A DNA stretch of 64,000 bases from Microcoleus vaginatus PCC 9802 (lineage in GTDB: Bacteria > Cyanobacteriota > Cyanobacteriia > Cyanobacteriales > Microcoleaceae), in NCBI GenBank assembly GCA_022701275.1, contig CP031740.1, positions 3,359,001-3,423,000 of the forward strand, in the 5' to 3' direction. Position numbers and translations under genes: made by a program. The number at the start of each line of letters is the position of its first letter. The stretch's first letter is position 1. Under the pieces are notes generated by a model. That model saw only the letters and a list, made by a program, of their open reading frames with translations, did not search any database and was not told the origin of the DNA. Positions 8,496 to 18,130 of this stretch are shown piece after piece.

Positions 8496-11400
8496 ATGGC
8501 TACACTCGAAGGTACCCCCAACAACGATGTTTTAATTGGCTTTCCTGGAAGTAACTCGCTCTCGGGCAAACAAGGCGATGATACTTTGTTTGGCGCAGAA
8601 GGGGACGATCAAATCTTTGGCAACCAAGGTAAGGACTACATCTTGGGCAACCAAGCCAATGATACCCTCTACGGCGGCAAAGACAGTGACCTCATTCAAG
8701 GTGGCGAAAACGAGGATTGGGTGTTTGGGGATAACGGTAATGATACCCTCGAAGGAGGGCAGGGAAACGATTTTGTGCGCGGCGGCAAAGAAAATGATTT
8801 GCTATCTGGAAATGAAGGCAATGATGTCCTATTTGGAGATAGCGGTGCCGATACCTTAAGCGGTGGCAATGGTGACGACCTTTTTGTCATCGGCCGAGTA
8901 CAAAATAATTCTGTTAATACCGGCACTTCTACTCTTGCCAATGCAGACTTGATTGCCGACTTTAGCCTGGGTACAGACTTAATAGGACTCGATGGAGGCT
9001 TGCAATTTCAAGACTTGAATATCTCTCAAGGAACAGGCGATTTTGCCAGAGATACGATCGTTAGAGATAACGTGACAGGCGAATATCTCGCTATTTTAAA
9101 AGGTATTAACAGCAGCAGTATCCGAGCCGCCAATTTCACCACCTCACTCGCTCCAGTTACCTCAACATCAAGCCCCAGTATCTTAGCATTCAGCACCTCT
9201 AGCTACAGTGCCGACGAGGGCAAGAGTGGCACTTCCGAAATTGTCGCCACAGTTCAACGCACTGGCAGCAGCGAGGGGGCAGTCAGCGTTCAAGTGGAAC
9301 TAGATACACCTTCCACAGCTACTGTTAGCGAAGACTACATTAACAATCTGCCAGTTACTATCAACTTTGCCAGCGGCGAATCCTCCAAAACTCTATCAAT
9401 TCCCATTGTGGGAGATACCATCGTCGAACCAGACGAACAGATTAAAGTGAAATTGGTTAATCCTGTAGGTAGGGTAACTTTAGGAAGTCAGCCTACTGCC
9501 ACATTAACTATTATTAACGATGACATATCAATCCCCAGTCTCTTAGCATTCAGCACCTCTAGCTACAGTGCTAACGAGGGCAACAGTGGCAGTCCCAATC
9601 AAGTTGTCGCCACAGTTCAACGCACTGGCAGCACCGAGGGGGCAGTTACCGTCCAAGTGGAACTAGATACCTCTTCCACAGCTACTGTTACCGAAGACTA
9701 CATTAACAATCTGCCAGTTACTATCAACTTTGCCAGCGGCGAATCCTCCAAAACTGTATCAATTCCTCTTGTGGGGGATACCGTCGTCGAACCAGACGAA
9801 CAGATTAATTTGAAATTAGTTAATCCAGTAGGCAGGGGAATTTTAGGAAGCCAGCAAACAGCTACCTTCACTATTATTAACGATGACATTTTGCCAACGG
9901 TCAGCATCGCTGCTATAGATGAGGCAGCATCAGAAACAGGCAACAATCCAGCCACTTTTCGCATCAGTCGCGCTGGTGAGAGTCGCGGCAACTTAACAGT
10001 CAACCTAGCAATAGACGGTACTAGCAACAATCCAACTAAACCTAGCGACTACACCCTCAGCGGTGGCGGCGTTTCTGTCAACAGTTCAAATGTCAGCGTC
10101 ACCATCCCGGATGGACAAAATTTTGTAGATGTCAGCCTCACCGCTGTCGATGATATCCAAGCTGAGGCACAGGAGACGCTGAAGCTGAAACTAGCAGATG
10201 GGAATTACCAAATTGATGCTAACCAAAACAATACTACTATCGCGATCGCAGACAATGATACCGTAGTTGTCAATAGCAATGACAGCTTGACAGACTACAG
10301 TCTGGCAGAAGGTTCGTTTCGACAAGCACTGCTGAATGCTAACGCTTTTGCTGGGAATGATACTATTACTTTCAATCTACCAGCCGAACCGCAGACAATC
10401 AATCTCACAGGAGTATTGCCTGAGATTAGCGGCGATGTCACTATTACTAATAGCACTGGTTCTAGCAACTTGACAGTGCGGCGGGATACGGGCGGAGATT
10501 ACCGGATTTTCAAGGTAAACAGTCAAGTCAGTGCGACTTTTGACGGATTAACTATCGCCAATGGTTTGACAACTGACAACGGCGGCGGCATCTATAACGA
10601 CGGTGGCACAGTAAATGTGACCAACAGCACTCTCTCTAACAACACTGTGAAAGATGGCAGGGGTGGTGGCATCTACAACAATGGCGGCACAGTAAATGCG
10701 ACCAACAGCACTTTCTCTAACAACCGTTTGAGCAATTTCTTTAACCCCAATTTGAATCCCATCCCCAGTGGTGGTGGCATCCACAATGAGGGCGGCACAG
10801 TAAATTTGACTAACAGCATTTTCTCAAGCAACAGTGGCTTCGCACCAAGCAAAGGCGGTGCCATCTCAAACAATAGTGGCACAGTAAACGTGACGAACGG
10901 CACTTTCTCAGGCAACAGCGCTCAAGATGGCGGTGGCATCTCTAACAATGGCCCAGGCACAGTCAAAGTAGCAAACAGCACTTTCTCTGACAACGTTGGA
11001 GTGCGTTTTACCCTAGGGCTTCCGGCATCAGTAGATGGTGCTGCCATCTTTAACCAAGGCGGTACTGTGGAGGTGACAAACAGCACTCTTTCTGGCAACA
11101 AAGCGGGCGGTGCCCGTGGTGGTGGCATTCATAACCGTGAGGGTGGTACAGTCAAAGTGACGAACAGCACTATTTCTGGTAACACAGTGGGTGGTATTTT
11201 TGGGTTGGGTTTGCTTGGCGGTGGCATTTATAACGATAACGGCACAGTAGAGGTGACCAACAGCACTCTCTCTGGAAACCAAGCAACCAACGCAGGTGGC
11301 AGCGGTGCTGGCATCTATAACAAAGCTGGCACGGTAACGCTGACCAACAGCACTCTCTCGGGCAACATAGCAAACCCCTCCACCACCTACTCTGATGGCA

Positions 11401-11834
11401 GCATTTTCCCTACCCCTGGAAGTGGTGGTGGTATATGGAACGGCGGCACGTTGAATGTCAAAAATACGATCGTCGCTCAGAACAATGCCGCTACTGGCCC
11501 TGACGTTTTCGGCAGCTTCGCCAGCGGTGGCTACAACTTAATTGGCGACGGTACTGGCAGCACTGGTTTTACTGCAGTCGGCGATCGAGTTGGCACTGCT
11601 GCTGCACCTATTGACCCCCTACTAAACCCCCTGGCAGATAACGGCGGTTCGACTCAGACTGTGGCACTGCAACCGGGTAGTCCCGCTATTAATGGTGGCG
11701 ACCCAGCTTTTGTTTTAACCTCTGGACCTTTTATCGGTCCTCCCTTCTACGACCAGCGGGGTATCTCTCCTTTTGATCGCGTTAGCGGGGGAATTATTGA
11801 CATCGGCGCTTTCGAGTCTCCTCTGGTTCCTTAA
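8496..11834 (+). CDS. RTX / Calx-beta / right-handed beta-helix exoprotein
   Basis: A 1112-residue extracellular protein. Residues 18-128 are GGxGxDxLx-type RTX nonapeptides that bind Ca2+ in a beta-roll. Residues 228-347 and 348-467 are two nearly identical Calx-beta domains, and 468-591 a diverged third one. Residues 600-680 resemble the lead-in of CSLREA/choice-of-anchor Q proteins (SFRQALLNANAFAGND). Residues 680-1000 repeat a GGIYN-GTVNVTNSTLSGN unit, the pattern of a parallel beta-helix, and the end DIGAFES closes the choice-of-anchor Q region. There is no signal peptide; export by a type I system is inferred from the RTX part. The RTX block is N-terminal, the reverse of the other two RTX proteins here. 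A surface or matrix role is likely; oscillin-like motility proteins are one precedent. Confidence 0.88.
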   Translation: MATLEGTPNNDVLIGFPGSNSLSGKQGDDTLFGAEGDDQIFGNQGKDYILGNQANDTLYGGKDSDLIQGGENEDWVFGDNGNDTLEGGQGNDFVRGGKENDLLSGNEGNDVLFGDSGADTLSGGNGDDLFVIGRVQNNSVNTGTSTLANADLIADFSLGTDLIGLDGGLQFQDLNISQGTGDFARDTIVRDNVTGEYLAILKGINSSSIRAANFTTSLAPVTSTSSPSILAFSTSSYSADEGKSGTSEIVATVQRTGSSEGAVSVQVELDTPSTATVSEDYINNLPVTINFASGESSKTLSIPIVGDTIVEPDEQIKVKLVNPVGRVTLGSQPTATLTIINDDISIPSLLAFSTSSYSANEGNSGSPNQVVATVQRTGSTEGAVTVQVELDTSSTATVTEDYINNLPVTINFASGESSKTVSIPLVGDTVVEPDEQINLKLVNPVGRGILGSQQTATFTIINDDILPTVSIAAIDEAASETGNNPATFRISRAGESRGNLTVNLAIDGTSNNPTKPSDYTLSGGGVSVNSSNVSVTIPDGQNFVDVSLTAVDDIQAEAQETLKLKLADGNYQIDANQNNTTIAIADNDTVVVNSNDSLTDYSLAEGSFRQALLNANAFAGNDTITFNLPAEPQTINLTGVLPEISGDVTITNSTGSSNLTVRRDTGGDYRIFKVNSQVSATFDGLTIANGLTTDNGGGIYNDGGTVNVTNSTLSNNTVKDGRGGGIYNNGGTVNATNSTFSNNRLSNFFNPNLNPIPSGGGIHNEGGTVNLTNSIFSSNSGFAPSKGGAISNNSGTVNVTNGTFSGNSAQDGGGISNNGPGTVKVANSTFSDNVGVRFTLGLPASVDGAAIFNQGGTVEVTNSTLSGNKAGGARGGGIHNREGGTVKVTNSTISGNTVGGIFGLGLLGGGIYNDNGTVEVTNSTLSGNQATNAGGSGAGIYNKAGTVTLTNSTLSGNIANPSTTYSDGSIFPTPGSGGGIWNGGTLNVKNTIVAQNNAATGPDVFGSFASGGYNLIGDGTGSTGFTAVGDRVGTAAAPIDPLLNPLADNGGSTQTVALQPGSPAINGGDPAFVLTSGPFIGPPFYDQRGISPFDRVSGGIIDIGAFESPLVP
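9181..9900 (+). repeat. 360-base tandem duplication inside the RTX gene
   Basis: The segments 9181-9540 and 9541-9900 align almost base for base, both starting TCTTAGCATTCAGCACCTCT. They encode the first and second Calx-beta domains. The high nucleotide identity points to recent duplication or gene conversion. Confidence 0.9.
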
Positions 11835-11945
11835 CGCCTGTAGGATGCGTGGCAATGCCTTTGTTGTCAACTTAAGAGTGACGGCATAACTCAGGCACAG
11901 AAAGCAACCCTGTGCGCTTTGGGGGCCATCGAGAATTAAGATTTA

Positions 11946-12008
11946 GTAGGGTGCGTGATTCTCAATCATCTCGTTGGGAATTAAAGAACTCAAAGTCACG
12001 CACCTTAC
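11946..12008. repeat. 63-base inverted-repeat element
   Basis: GTAGGGTGCGTGA at 11946-11958 faces TCACGCACCTTAC at 11996-12008, a 13-base inverted repeat with one mismatch. GTAGGGTGCGT also opens the hairpin at 27264-27300. It may terminate transcription of the RTX gene. Confidence 0.65.
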
Positions 12009-12013
12009 TCAAT

Positions 12014-12119
12014 TAGTCCTGGACGCAGAAACCTGTTTTGTTTAGGAAGATACTGCATGGTTAACCTTTAATAAAAGTGACCAATCTAGTTGATAAAGGT
12101 ATTTAGGCGTCCCGGACTA
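12014..12119. repeat. MITE-like element with TAGTCCTGGACGC ends, copy 1
   Basis: TAGTCCTGGACGC (12014-12026) faces GCGTCCCGGACTA (12107-12119), a 13-base terminal inverted repeat with one mismatch. The same left end occurs in the element at 46005-46118, whose interior differs. It ends four bases from the antiporter stop codon. Confidence 0.65.
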
Positions 12120-12123
12120 TGAA

Positions 12124-13362
12124 TTAAATTAAATCCGGTACTTGAGGTTTGATTCGGCGCTCGTACCAGTTCATTAACGGGGTGGAAGTAATGCCGTGCA
12201 AAATCACAGAAATTACGATAGTTGTAAAGGTAATCCAGGCGATTTTTTCGGCTGTTTCACCTTCCAAACCCTTACCGAAAGCATAGGTAAGGTAATAGAT
12301 AGAACCGACACCACGAATGCCGAACCAACCGTAAAGCCAGCGGTTGGCGGGATGTAAAGGACTCCCGATCGTACTAATCCAAGCTCCCACAGGCCGGATT
12401 AAAAAAAGCAACAATCCAGCTACTAAGAGGGAGTATCCTCCATATGCCAACATAGGCTCTAGGCGCAAAAGCGAACCTAATAGTAAAATAGTTGCTATTT
12501 CCATTAACTTTTCAATGCGCTCGGTAAAGTGCAGTTGGGAAAGCGGTTTTTCTGGGTTGCGGTAACTCGCCTGCACCACAATTCCTGCTACAAAAACTGC
12601 GAGAAATCCGTAGCCGTTGACTACTTCTGTGAGGGAATATGTGAGCAGAATTGTGCTGAGAGCAATGAAATCTTCCATTAATTGATCGGCCGGTCGATAG
12701 TGTTGGAGTTGGCGATCGATCCAGGTGACGGCTTTAGCTACTAAAATTCCCATAACGATACCTGCGGCGATCGCCCAAATCAAGTCAACTGCTACCCACT
12801 GCGAAAACCACTTCGACCAGTTGTTATCTTTTAGCGAATAAATTCCGAAATAAACAAAGGGAAAAGCTAAAGCATCGTTCAAACCGCCTTCCGATGTTAA
12901 ACCAAAGCGCAATTCATCGCGATCGTCTAGATGAGCTAACTGAACTTCTGAGGCTAAAACTGGATCGGTGGGAGCGAGAATTGCTCCCAGTAAAATCGCC
13001 GGACCCCAATCTAATTTTACAAACCAATGACCGATAGCGGCCACTGCAAAAATAGAAATGGGCATCAAAAAACCGATCAGCCGCGCTGTGGAATTCCAAG
13101 CCCAAAATTGCAGCGGGCGATTCATTTTTAAGCCGCAACTGAACAGAGAAACAATAACTACAAACTCTGTAAGTCTTTCTAAAAATTGAGCTTCGGGACG
13201 CAAGTCAATCAGCTTCACGCCGTAGGGCCCCAATCCGATACCGACAATTAGATAAATTAAGGCATAAGATACAGGCAATCGCGAAATCCATCCGGAACCC
13301 AAGGTAACGGTAAGCAGGAGGATGCCAATAACTAGCAAGTTGAGAATGTAATCATCCACCAT
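12124..13362 (-). CDS. Na+(K+)/H+ antiporter, CPA1 (NhaP-type) family
   Basis: A 412-residue polytopic membrane protein with 11-12 hydrophobic segments. The CPA1 hallmarks are the LAPTDPVLASEV motif in the half-helix and SEGGLNDALAFPF carrying the Asn-Asp pair used for ion and proton binding. GYGFLAVFVAGIV and GIRGVGSIYYL are also family features. It exchanges protons for Na+ or K+ across the plasma membrane. The frame extends to a TTG at 13392, giving ten more residues, but the ATG at 13362 places the start just before the first helix and is preferred. It lies next to the kdp potassium operon, with a repeat and about 270 bases between, which suits a role in cation balance. Confidence 0.9.
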   Translation of the reverse strand: MVDDYILNLLVIGILLLTVTLGSGWISRLPVSYALIYLIVGIGLGPYGVKLIDLRPEAQFLERLTEFVVIVSLFSCGLKMNRPLQFWAWNSTARLIGFLMPISIFAVAAIGHWFVKLDWGPAILLGAILAPTDPVLASEVQLAHLDDRDELRFGLTSEGGLNDALAFPFVYFGIYSLKDNNWSKWFSQWVAVDLIWAIAAGIVMGILVAKAVTWIDRQLQHYRPADQLMEDFIALSTILLTYSLTEVVNGYGFLAVFVAGIVVQASYRNPEKPLSQLHFTERIEKLMEIATILLLGSLLRLEPMLAYGGYSLLVAGLLLFLIRPVGAWISTIGSPLHPANRWLYGWFGIRGVGSIYYLTYAFGKGLEGETAEKIAWITFTTIVISVILHGITSTPLMNWYERRIKPQVPDLI

Positions 13363-13576
13363 AGCGATCGCACTTTTAATCAGGTCTAGCAAGTGCCATT
13401 TTGACAGGTAAATGCTTCGAGCGCATCTACCGCCCGCTAGATTCAGCTATCCTCCGAAAGTTGGAGTTGTTATACCAAATTGTTTATGCTTCTAGCCTGC
13501 TCCGGCGGGCTTTGCCTTTGTGCCCTATAAATTCCGTGACTTACAATCGCCCGGAATTGTTTATTTCATTCATGTG

Positions 13577-13640
13577 GCTAATAACTAATAATTAATGACT
13601 AATGGCTGATGACTAATGACTCAGGAGTAATGACTAATTA
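13577..13640. repeat. heptanucleotide repeat (TAATGAC type)
   Basis: Degenerate 7-base units of the TAATGAC type run up to the end of the kdpD-like gene, and the last unit overlaps its stop codon. A related run (TGATGAC, CGATGAC, TGTGAAC) lies at about 14811-14874 between kdpD and kdpC. Confidence 0.65.
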
Positions 13641-14785
13641 GAAAGACCACTTTTTTCGGTAGCGATGATGTGCAAATCTACGTGTTTGAGCGATCGCACT
13701 AACTGTTGAGTCAAAGAACCCCGCAGCAGCAAATTCCAGCGGGATTGCTGGCTTTCGCCGATCACAATTTGAGTAATGCGATACTGTTTAGCTACCTCCG
13801 AAATCGCTTTGGCTATATTAGTGCCGTTTACCCGCAAAAATTGCCCGTTAAATTCTTGACAGAGTTTCTCACAAGTTTCAACGTGCAAGCTTTCTGCTTT
13901 TGTTAAAAATCGGTCTGGATCGTTGACAAACACAGCATAAAATTGGGCATTCATGTAGCTAGCAATCCTCGCGCCCCGCCGCAGCAGTTGCAAGGAATTC
14001 GGATAAGTCGAGGCGCATACTAATACTCGTTCGTGAATGTTGCAAGATTGACCTTTTAAAGTTGCTGCGTCGTCTTCAACATTGTCTGCTACTTCTCGCA
14101 GGGCGAGTTCTCGCAAAGCAATTAAATGACGGCGCTGGAAAAAGTTTTCTAAAGATTGTTCAATTTTTTCGGGAGCATAAATTTTGCCTTCTAGCAACCT
14201 GTCTTCTAAAGTTTCCGGCGTGACATCGACAACGACTATTTCGTCAGCAGCTTCGAGGACGCGATCGGGCACTCGCTCTCGCACTACAACTCCGGTAATT
14301 CGAGCTACTAAATCGTTGAGACTTTCTATGTGTTGAATGTTGAGGGTGGAGAAAACATCAATCCCAGCTTTGAGAATTTCTTCGACATCTTGATATCGTT
14401 TTTCTCGTAGACAACCCGGAATGTTTGTATGAGCCAGTTCGTCTATTAAGGCTAATTGAGGACGGCGTTCTATGACAGCATCCGTATCCATTTCGTTGAG
14501 AATTTTTTCGCCGCGCAGCATTTGTTTTTTGGGCACTATTTCTAGTCCCTCGCCTTTAGCTGCTGTCTCTTTCCGCCCGTGAGTTTCTAACAGTCCAATT
14601 ACCACATCAATGCCTTCAGATTTGAGCCTGTGTCCTTCTTCCAGCATTCGGAAAGTTTTGCCGACACCGGGGGCCATGCCGATAAATATTTTGTGCTTTC
14701 CCCGGCGGGGGGTGCGATCGTAAGTGCGGTTCGGTTGGGTGTAAACCGCGTCTGGATTGTTGGTAAGTTCGCTAGAGTGAATCAT
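13634..14785 (-). CDS. kdpD: short KdpD (N-terminal KdpD plus Usp-like domain, no kinase)
   Basis: A 383-residue protein that matches only the cytoplasmic N-terminal part of the KdpD sensor. The KdpD domain has Walker A GMAPGVGKT (residues 36-44) and Walker B-like ALIDELAHTN (Asp115-Glu116). A universal-stress-type domain follows from about residue 250 (ERVLVCAS to GSLTQQLVRS). The four-helix membrane part and the histidine kinase of the about 900-residue enterobacterial KdpD are absent. Truncated KdpD proteins of this kind are known from Anabaena kdp operons, so this is not a local deletion. It is the last gene of kdpABGCD, 75 bases after kdpC. It may sense ATP, K+ or second messengers; how it signals is unknown. 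Confidence 0.92.
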   Translation of the reverse strand: MIHSSELTNNPDAVYTQPNRTYDRTPRRGKHKIFIGMAPGVGKTFRMLEEGHRLKSEGIDVVIGLLETHGRKETAAKGEGLEIVPKKQMLRGEKILNEMDTDAVIERRPQLALIDELAHTNIPGCLREKRYQDVEEILKAGIDVFSTLNIQHIESLNDLVARITGVVVRERVPDRVLEAADEIVVVDVTPETLEDRLLEGKIYAPEKIEQSLENFFQRRHLIALRELALREVADNVEDDAATLKGQSCNIHERVLVCASTYPNSLQLLRRGARIASYMNAQFYAVFVNDPDRFLTKAESLHVETCEKLCQEFNGQFLRVNGTNIAKAISEVAKQYRITQIVIGESQQSRWNLLLRGSLTQQLVRSLKHVDLHIIATEKSGLSN

Positions 14786-14860
14786 CGGCCAAGGAGTGGG
14801 TAGTTAGTCAATTTCGAGTCATCAGTCAGTTGATGACCGATGACTGTGAACTGTTGTAAA

Positions 14861-15490
14861 CTATTGTAAACGGTCGAGAGCCAAATTTAGTTGGAGGACG
14901 TTAACTCCCGGTTCGCCGAAAATGCCGAGAAATCTGCCATCTGTATTTTTGGCTACCAACATTTCTACTTGATTGAGATTGAGCGATCGCACCGTTGCTA
15001 TCCGCTGAATTTGCGCTCGGGCTGCCTCTACGCTAATGTGCGGATCGAGGCTAGAACCAGAGGTGTAGACTAAATCAGCAGTCGGTTTGATACCAGCTTT
15101 GTTAAGGCGATCTAATTCTACTTGCACCCCCTGAAAACCATCTTTCTCATTGCCTCGCTTCAGCAACTCCGAGTTACTGGGGGCAATGTTGCTAGCTCCC
15201 GAAATACCTGTTTTTTGAATTAAATTTTCTGCGTTTGTGGGATCGTAATTTTCGGTCGCAAAGCTGCTGTAATTTGTCGTGCTGGGGCGGCTCCAAAAAT
15301 ATCTTTCGGAGGAGAAAGGTTGGCCAATTAATGACGAACCCACTATAACTCCTTGCTTGCTAATTAAGCTGCCGTTTGCCTGGGAGTTGAAGGCAATTTG
15401 ACCGATTACTAGCAAGATTAAAGGGTAAATAATGGCTGTGATTCCCCATAAAACCAGGGTAACGCGAATGGCTCTAATTATTTCTCTCAT
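14861..15490 (-). CDS. kdpC: K+-transporting ATPase subunit C (KdpC)
   Basis: A 209-residue subunit of the KdpFABC potassium pump. One N-terminal hydrophobic helix (about residues 10-32) is followed by a periplasmic domain with the conserved SLIGQPFSSERYFWSRPS motif, the DLVYTSGSSLDPHIS motif and a C-terminal GEPGVNVLQLNLALD. KdpC is needed for assembly and raises ATP affinity or K+ binding of the complex. It lies 41 bases after the small kdpG gene and before kdpD, all on the minus strand. Length and motifs are normal for the family. Confidence 0.96.
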   Translation of the reverse strand: MREIIRAIRVTLVLWGITAIIYPLILLVIGQIAFNSQANGSLISKQGVIVGSSLIGQPFSSERYFWSRPSTTNYSSFATENYDPTNAENLIQKTGISGASNIAPSNSELLKRGNEKDGFQGVQVELDRLNKAGIKPTADLVYTSGSSLDPHISVEAARAQIQRIATVRSLNLNQVEMLVAKNTDGRFLGIFGEPGVNVLQLNLALDRLQ

Positions 15491-15531
15491 AAATTACCTG
15501 GCTCGGTTATTTGCTAAGGGTTAATTATTGA

Positions 15532-15801
15532 CTAAAATCTTTCCGGCTGAAAGATGACTACAAACAGGTAAATAGAAAGGGCGATAATCACCAAACCCAG
15601 GAGACTTAAACCCCAGACAGCTTTTCGGGTCAAATCTTCACCCGCAGCCGCGTAAACAGCGGGGGCAATTATCGCATTGAAACACATTACCAGAAATAGC
15701 TGCACCGGGATTGGGTGGCGCTGCCCAAGCATTTGCGCTAACTCAATAATTTCTTGGAAATCTCTGGGAAAAATATCATTCAGCAAATCATTCCGTTTCA
15801 T
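15532..15801 (-). CDS. kdpG: small Kdp subunit, KdpG/KdpF-like
   Basis: An 89-residue membrane protein with two hydrophobic segments (about residues 35-52 and 65-84), the second ending in VVIFQPERF, close to the end of the tiny enterobacterial KdpF peptide. The position between kdpB and kdpC matches the kdpG gene described in Anabaena kdp operons. It probably stabilises the KdpABC complex, as KdpF does. The N-terminal 30 residues are hydrophilic and have no E. coli counterpart. Its identity rests mostly on context plus the C-terminal segment. Confidence 0.82.
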   Translation of the reverse strand: MKRNDLLNDIFPRDFQEIIELAQMLGQRHPIPVQLFLVMCFNAIIAPAVYAAAGEDLTRKAVWGLSLLGLVIIALSIYLFVVIFQPERF

Positions 15802-15957
15802 GAATTCTCCTTATTTTGGGAATAAATATCTGTCTTTCTATTGGATGATTTTTTTGGGAAAATCGAGGCAGATCCTCTAGATATGCGTTCCCAGGTAGAG
15901 CCGGGTAACGAGAATCATCCGTTACATCCGTCGAGGGAATCCGTTGCCGAACTTCTC

Positions 15958-18051
15958 TTATGCTAGCCCAACGGCGGTAATCAAAACATCAATAACTTTG
16001 ATGGCAATAAACGGCGCGACTGCTCCGCCCAATCCGTAGATTAAAATATTCCGCTGCAACAGTTGGTTGGCGCTCAATGGTCGAAATTTTACGCCAGTTA
16101 ATGCTAGGGGAATCAAAGCGGGAATAATCAAAGCATTGTAAATTAAGGCAGACAAAACTGCCGATTGACCGCTGGCTAAACCCATGACGTTTAAAGCCCC
16201 AACCGGGGCAAATATGGCGGGAATAATTGCAAAATATTTAGCGATATCGTTGGCTAGCGAAAATGTGGTCAGCGCCCCACGAGTAATCAGCAATTGTTTG
16301 CCAATTGTAACTAAATCAATTAGTTTGGTGGGGTCAGAATCTAAGTCCACCATGTTTGCGGCTTCTTTCGCGGCTTGCGTTCCAGAATTCATCGCGAGTC
16401 CTACGTTTGCTTGCGCTAGTGCGGGTGCGTCGTTGGTTCCGTCTCCCGTCATTGCTACTAATTTGCCTTCTGCTTGTTGCTTGCGAATTACTTCGATTTT
16501 GTCCTCGGGAGTTGCTTCGGCAATGAAGTCGTCAACGCCTGCTTCGTCGGCAATTACTGATGCTGTAATTCGGTTATCTCCGGTGAGCATTATTGTGCGG
16601 ATGCCCATTTTTCGCAGTTGGTCAAACCGATCGCGAATTCCCGGTTTGATGACATCTTTCAAATAGATAATGCCGTAGGTGTCGCTGCCTTGACAAACGC
16701 CTAGAGGTGTGCCTCCCAGCCGGGAAACTCGCTCATAAGCTTCATCGAGATCGGGGCCGATATTACCGCCGCGCGATCGCACAAAACCCTTCACCGCGTC
16801 CACCGCACCCTTGCGAACCTCCGTACCGTCGGGCAAATCCGTGCCAGACATCCGCGTTTTTGCGGAAAAATCAAGCCCCGTGGCGTTGGTGCGATCGAAA
16901 TCCACCTGTGCGCCCAAATTCTGAGCCAAACGGACGATCGACTTTCCCTCTGGAGTATCGTCAAACAGGCTAGCAGCAAGGGCTACACTCGCAACCTCCT
17001 CCAGCGAGTGACCGTTTACCGGAATGAACTCCTCGGCTAAACGGTTCCCCAGCGTGATCGTCCCCGTTTTGTCCAAAATCAGCGTATTCACGTCGCCGCA
17101 AGCCTCCACGGCGCGTCCAGAGGTCGCTATCACGTTAAACTGAGCGACGCGATCCATGCCCGCAATGCCGATCGCACTCAGCAAACCGCCGATCGTCGTC
17201 GGGATCAGCGCTACCAGCAGCGAAATCAGCGTCACCACGCCCACGGGAGTTTTCACGTAATTGCCGATCGGCGGAATCGTCGATACCACTATCAAAAACA
17301 CCAGAGTCAGCACCGCCAGCAGCACCGTTAGCGCGATCTCGTTGGGCGTTTTCGACCTTTCGGCCCCCTCCACCAGCGCGATCATCCTGTCCAAAAACCC
17401 TTTACCCGGGTCGGCCATTACCCGCAGCGTCAGTTCATCAGAGAGGATGCGCGTACCGCCGGTGACGGAACTGGCAATGTCCGAACCCGGTTCCTTGAGC
17501 ACCGGCGCGGATTCGCCAGTGATTGCAGATTCGTCCACCGACGCGACACCCGCAATCACTTCGCCGTCGGAAGGAATGACATCGCCTGCGATCACTTTAA
17601 TTTGGTCGCCGCGTCTCAGGGATGTCGAACTAACTTCTTGAATTGAACCGTCTGGTAAGAGTTTGCGGGCTGTTGTGTCGGCTTTGGTCGATCGCAGCGC
17701 ATCTGCTTGCGCTTTTCCGCGCCCTTCTGCTACCGCTTCGGCAAAATTAGCAAATACCAAAGTGAAGAACAAAATAAACGTGACTAAACCGTTGAAAACT
17801 CTCTGATTTTCGCCGGCAACCGGGCCGAACAGGGTCGGGTCGATCGTTAAAAGTGCAGTCACAATTGTGCCTATCCACACCACGAACATCACCGGATTTT
17901 TTAGCATCACCCGCGGGTTTAGCTTGACAAAAGCTTCTTTAAAAGCTCTTTGATAAAGGCCTTTTGTATTTGCTTTCGGCGTGTGCTTGCGAGACTCGCG
18001 AGAGCCTCTAGCAGGTTTTTTTGGGGAATCAGGAGTATTGGAAGAAGCCAT
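15958..18051 (-). CDS. kdpB: K+-transporting P-type ATPase subunit B (KdpB)
   Basis: A 697-residue catalytic subunit. The P-type motifs are all present: TGES in the actuator domain (178-181), the phosphorylation loop DKTGT with Asp327, the nucleotide-domain [10 protein letters not shown] segment, [10 protein letters not shown] and [11 protein letters not shown]. It couples ATP hydrolysis to K+ uptake through KdpA in the plasma membrane at very low external K+. The first 30 residues form a basic, Ser/Pro-rich extension. It follows kdpA by about 80 bases that contain a CACAGAGAA repeat, and kdpG comes 156 bases later. Confidence 0.98.
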   Translation of the reverse strand: MASSNTPDSPKKPARGSRESRKHTPKANTKGLYQRAFKEAFVKLNPRVMLKNPVMFVVWIGTIVTALLTIDPTLFGPVAGENQRVFNGLVTFILFFTLVFANFAEAVAEGRGKAQADALRSTKADTTARKLLPDGSIQEVSSTSLRRGDQIKVIAGDVIPSDGEVIAGVASVDESAITGESAPVLKEPGSDIASSVTGGTRILSDELTLRVMADPGKGFLDRMIALVEGAERSKTPNEIALTVLLAVLTLVFLIVVSTIPPIGNYVKTPVGVVTLISLLVALIPTTIGGLLSAIGIAGMDRVAQFNVIATSGRAVEACGDVNTLILDKTGTITLGNRLAEEFIPVNGHSLEEVASVALAASLFDDTPEGKSIVRLAQNLGAQVDFDRTNATGLDFSAKTRMSGTDLPDGTEVRKGAVDAVKGFVRSRGGNIGPDLDEAYERVSRLGGTPLGVCQGSDTYGIIYLKDVIKPGIRDRFDQLRKMGIRTIMLTGDNRITASVIADEAGVDDFIAEATPEDKIEVIRKQQAEGKLVAMTGDGTNDAPALAQANVGLAMNSGTQAAKEAANMVDLDSDPTKLIDLVTIGKQLLITRGALTTFSLANDIAKYFAIIPAIFAPVGALNVMGLASGQSAVLSALIYNALIIPALIPLALTGVKFRPLSANQLLQRNILIYGLGGAVAPFIAIKVIDVLITAVGLA

Positions 18052-18072
18052 ATCGATTGGGAATTTTTAATG

Positions 18073-18110
18073 AACCACAGAGAACACAGAGAACACAGAG
18101 AAAGAGAAGA
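18073..18110. repeat. 9-base-period repeat (ACACAGAGA type) between kdpA and kdpB
   Basis: Three to four units of a 9-base repeat of the ACACAGAGA type fill half of the short kdpA-kdpB spacer. It belongs to the same family as the repeat at 4779-4812 and would be transcribed within the operon. Confidence 0.65.
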
Positions 18111-18130
18111 GTTAGGTTGATAACTTTTTG

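Noticed and set aside
13634..14785. KdpD as an assembly truncation
   Set aside because: The gene has a natural stop, the neighbouring DNA shows no remnant of a kinase domain, and short KdpD is known in cyanobacterial kdp operons.
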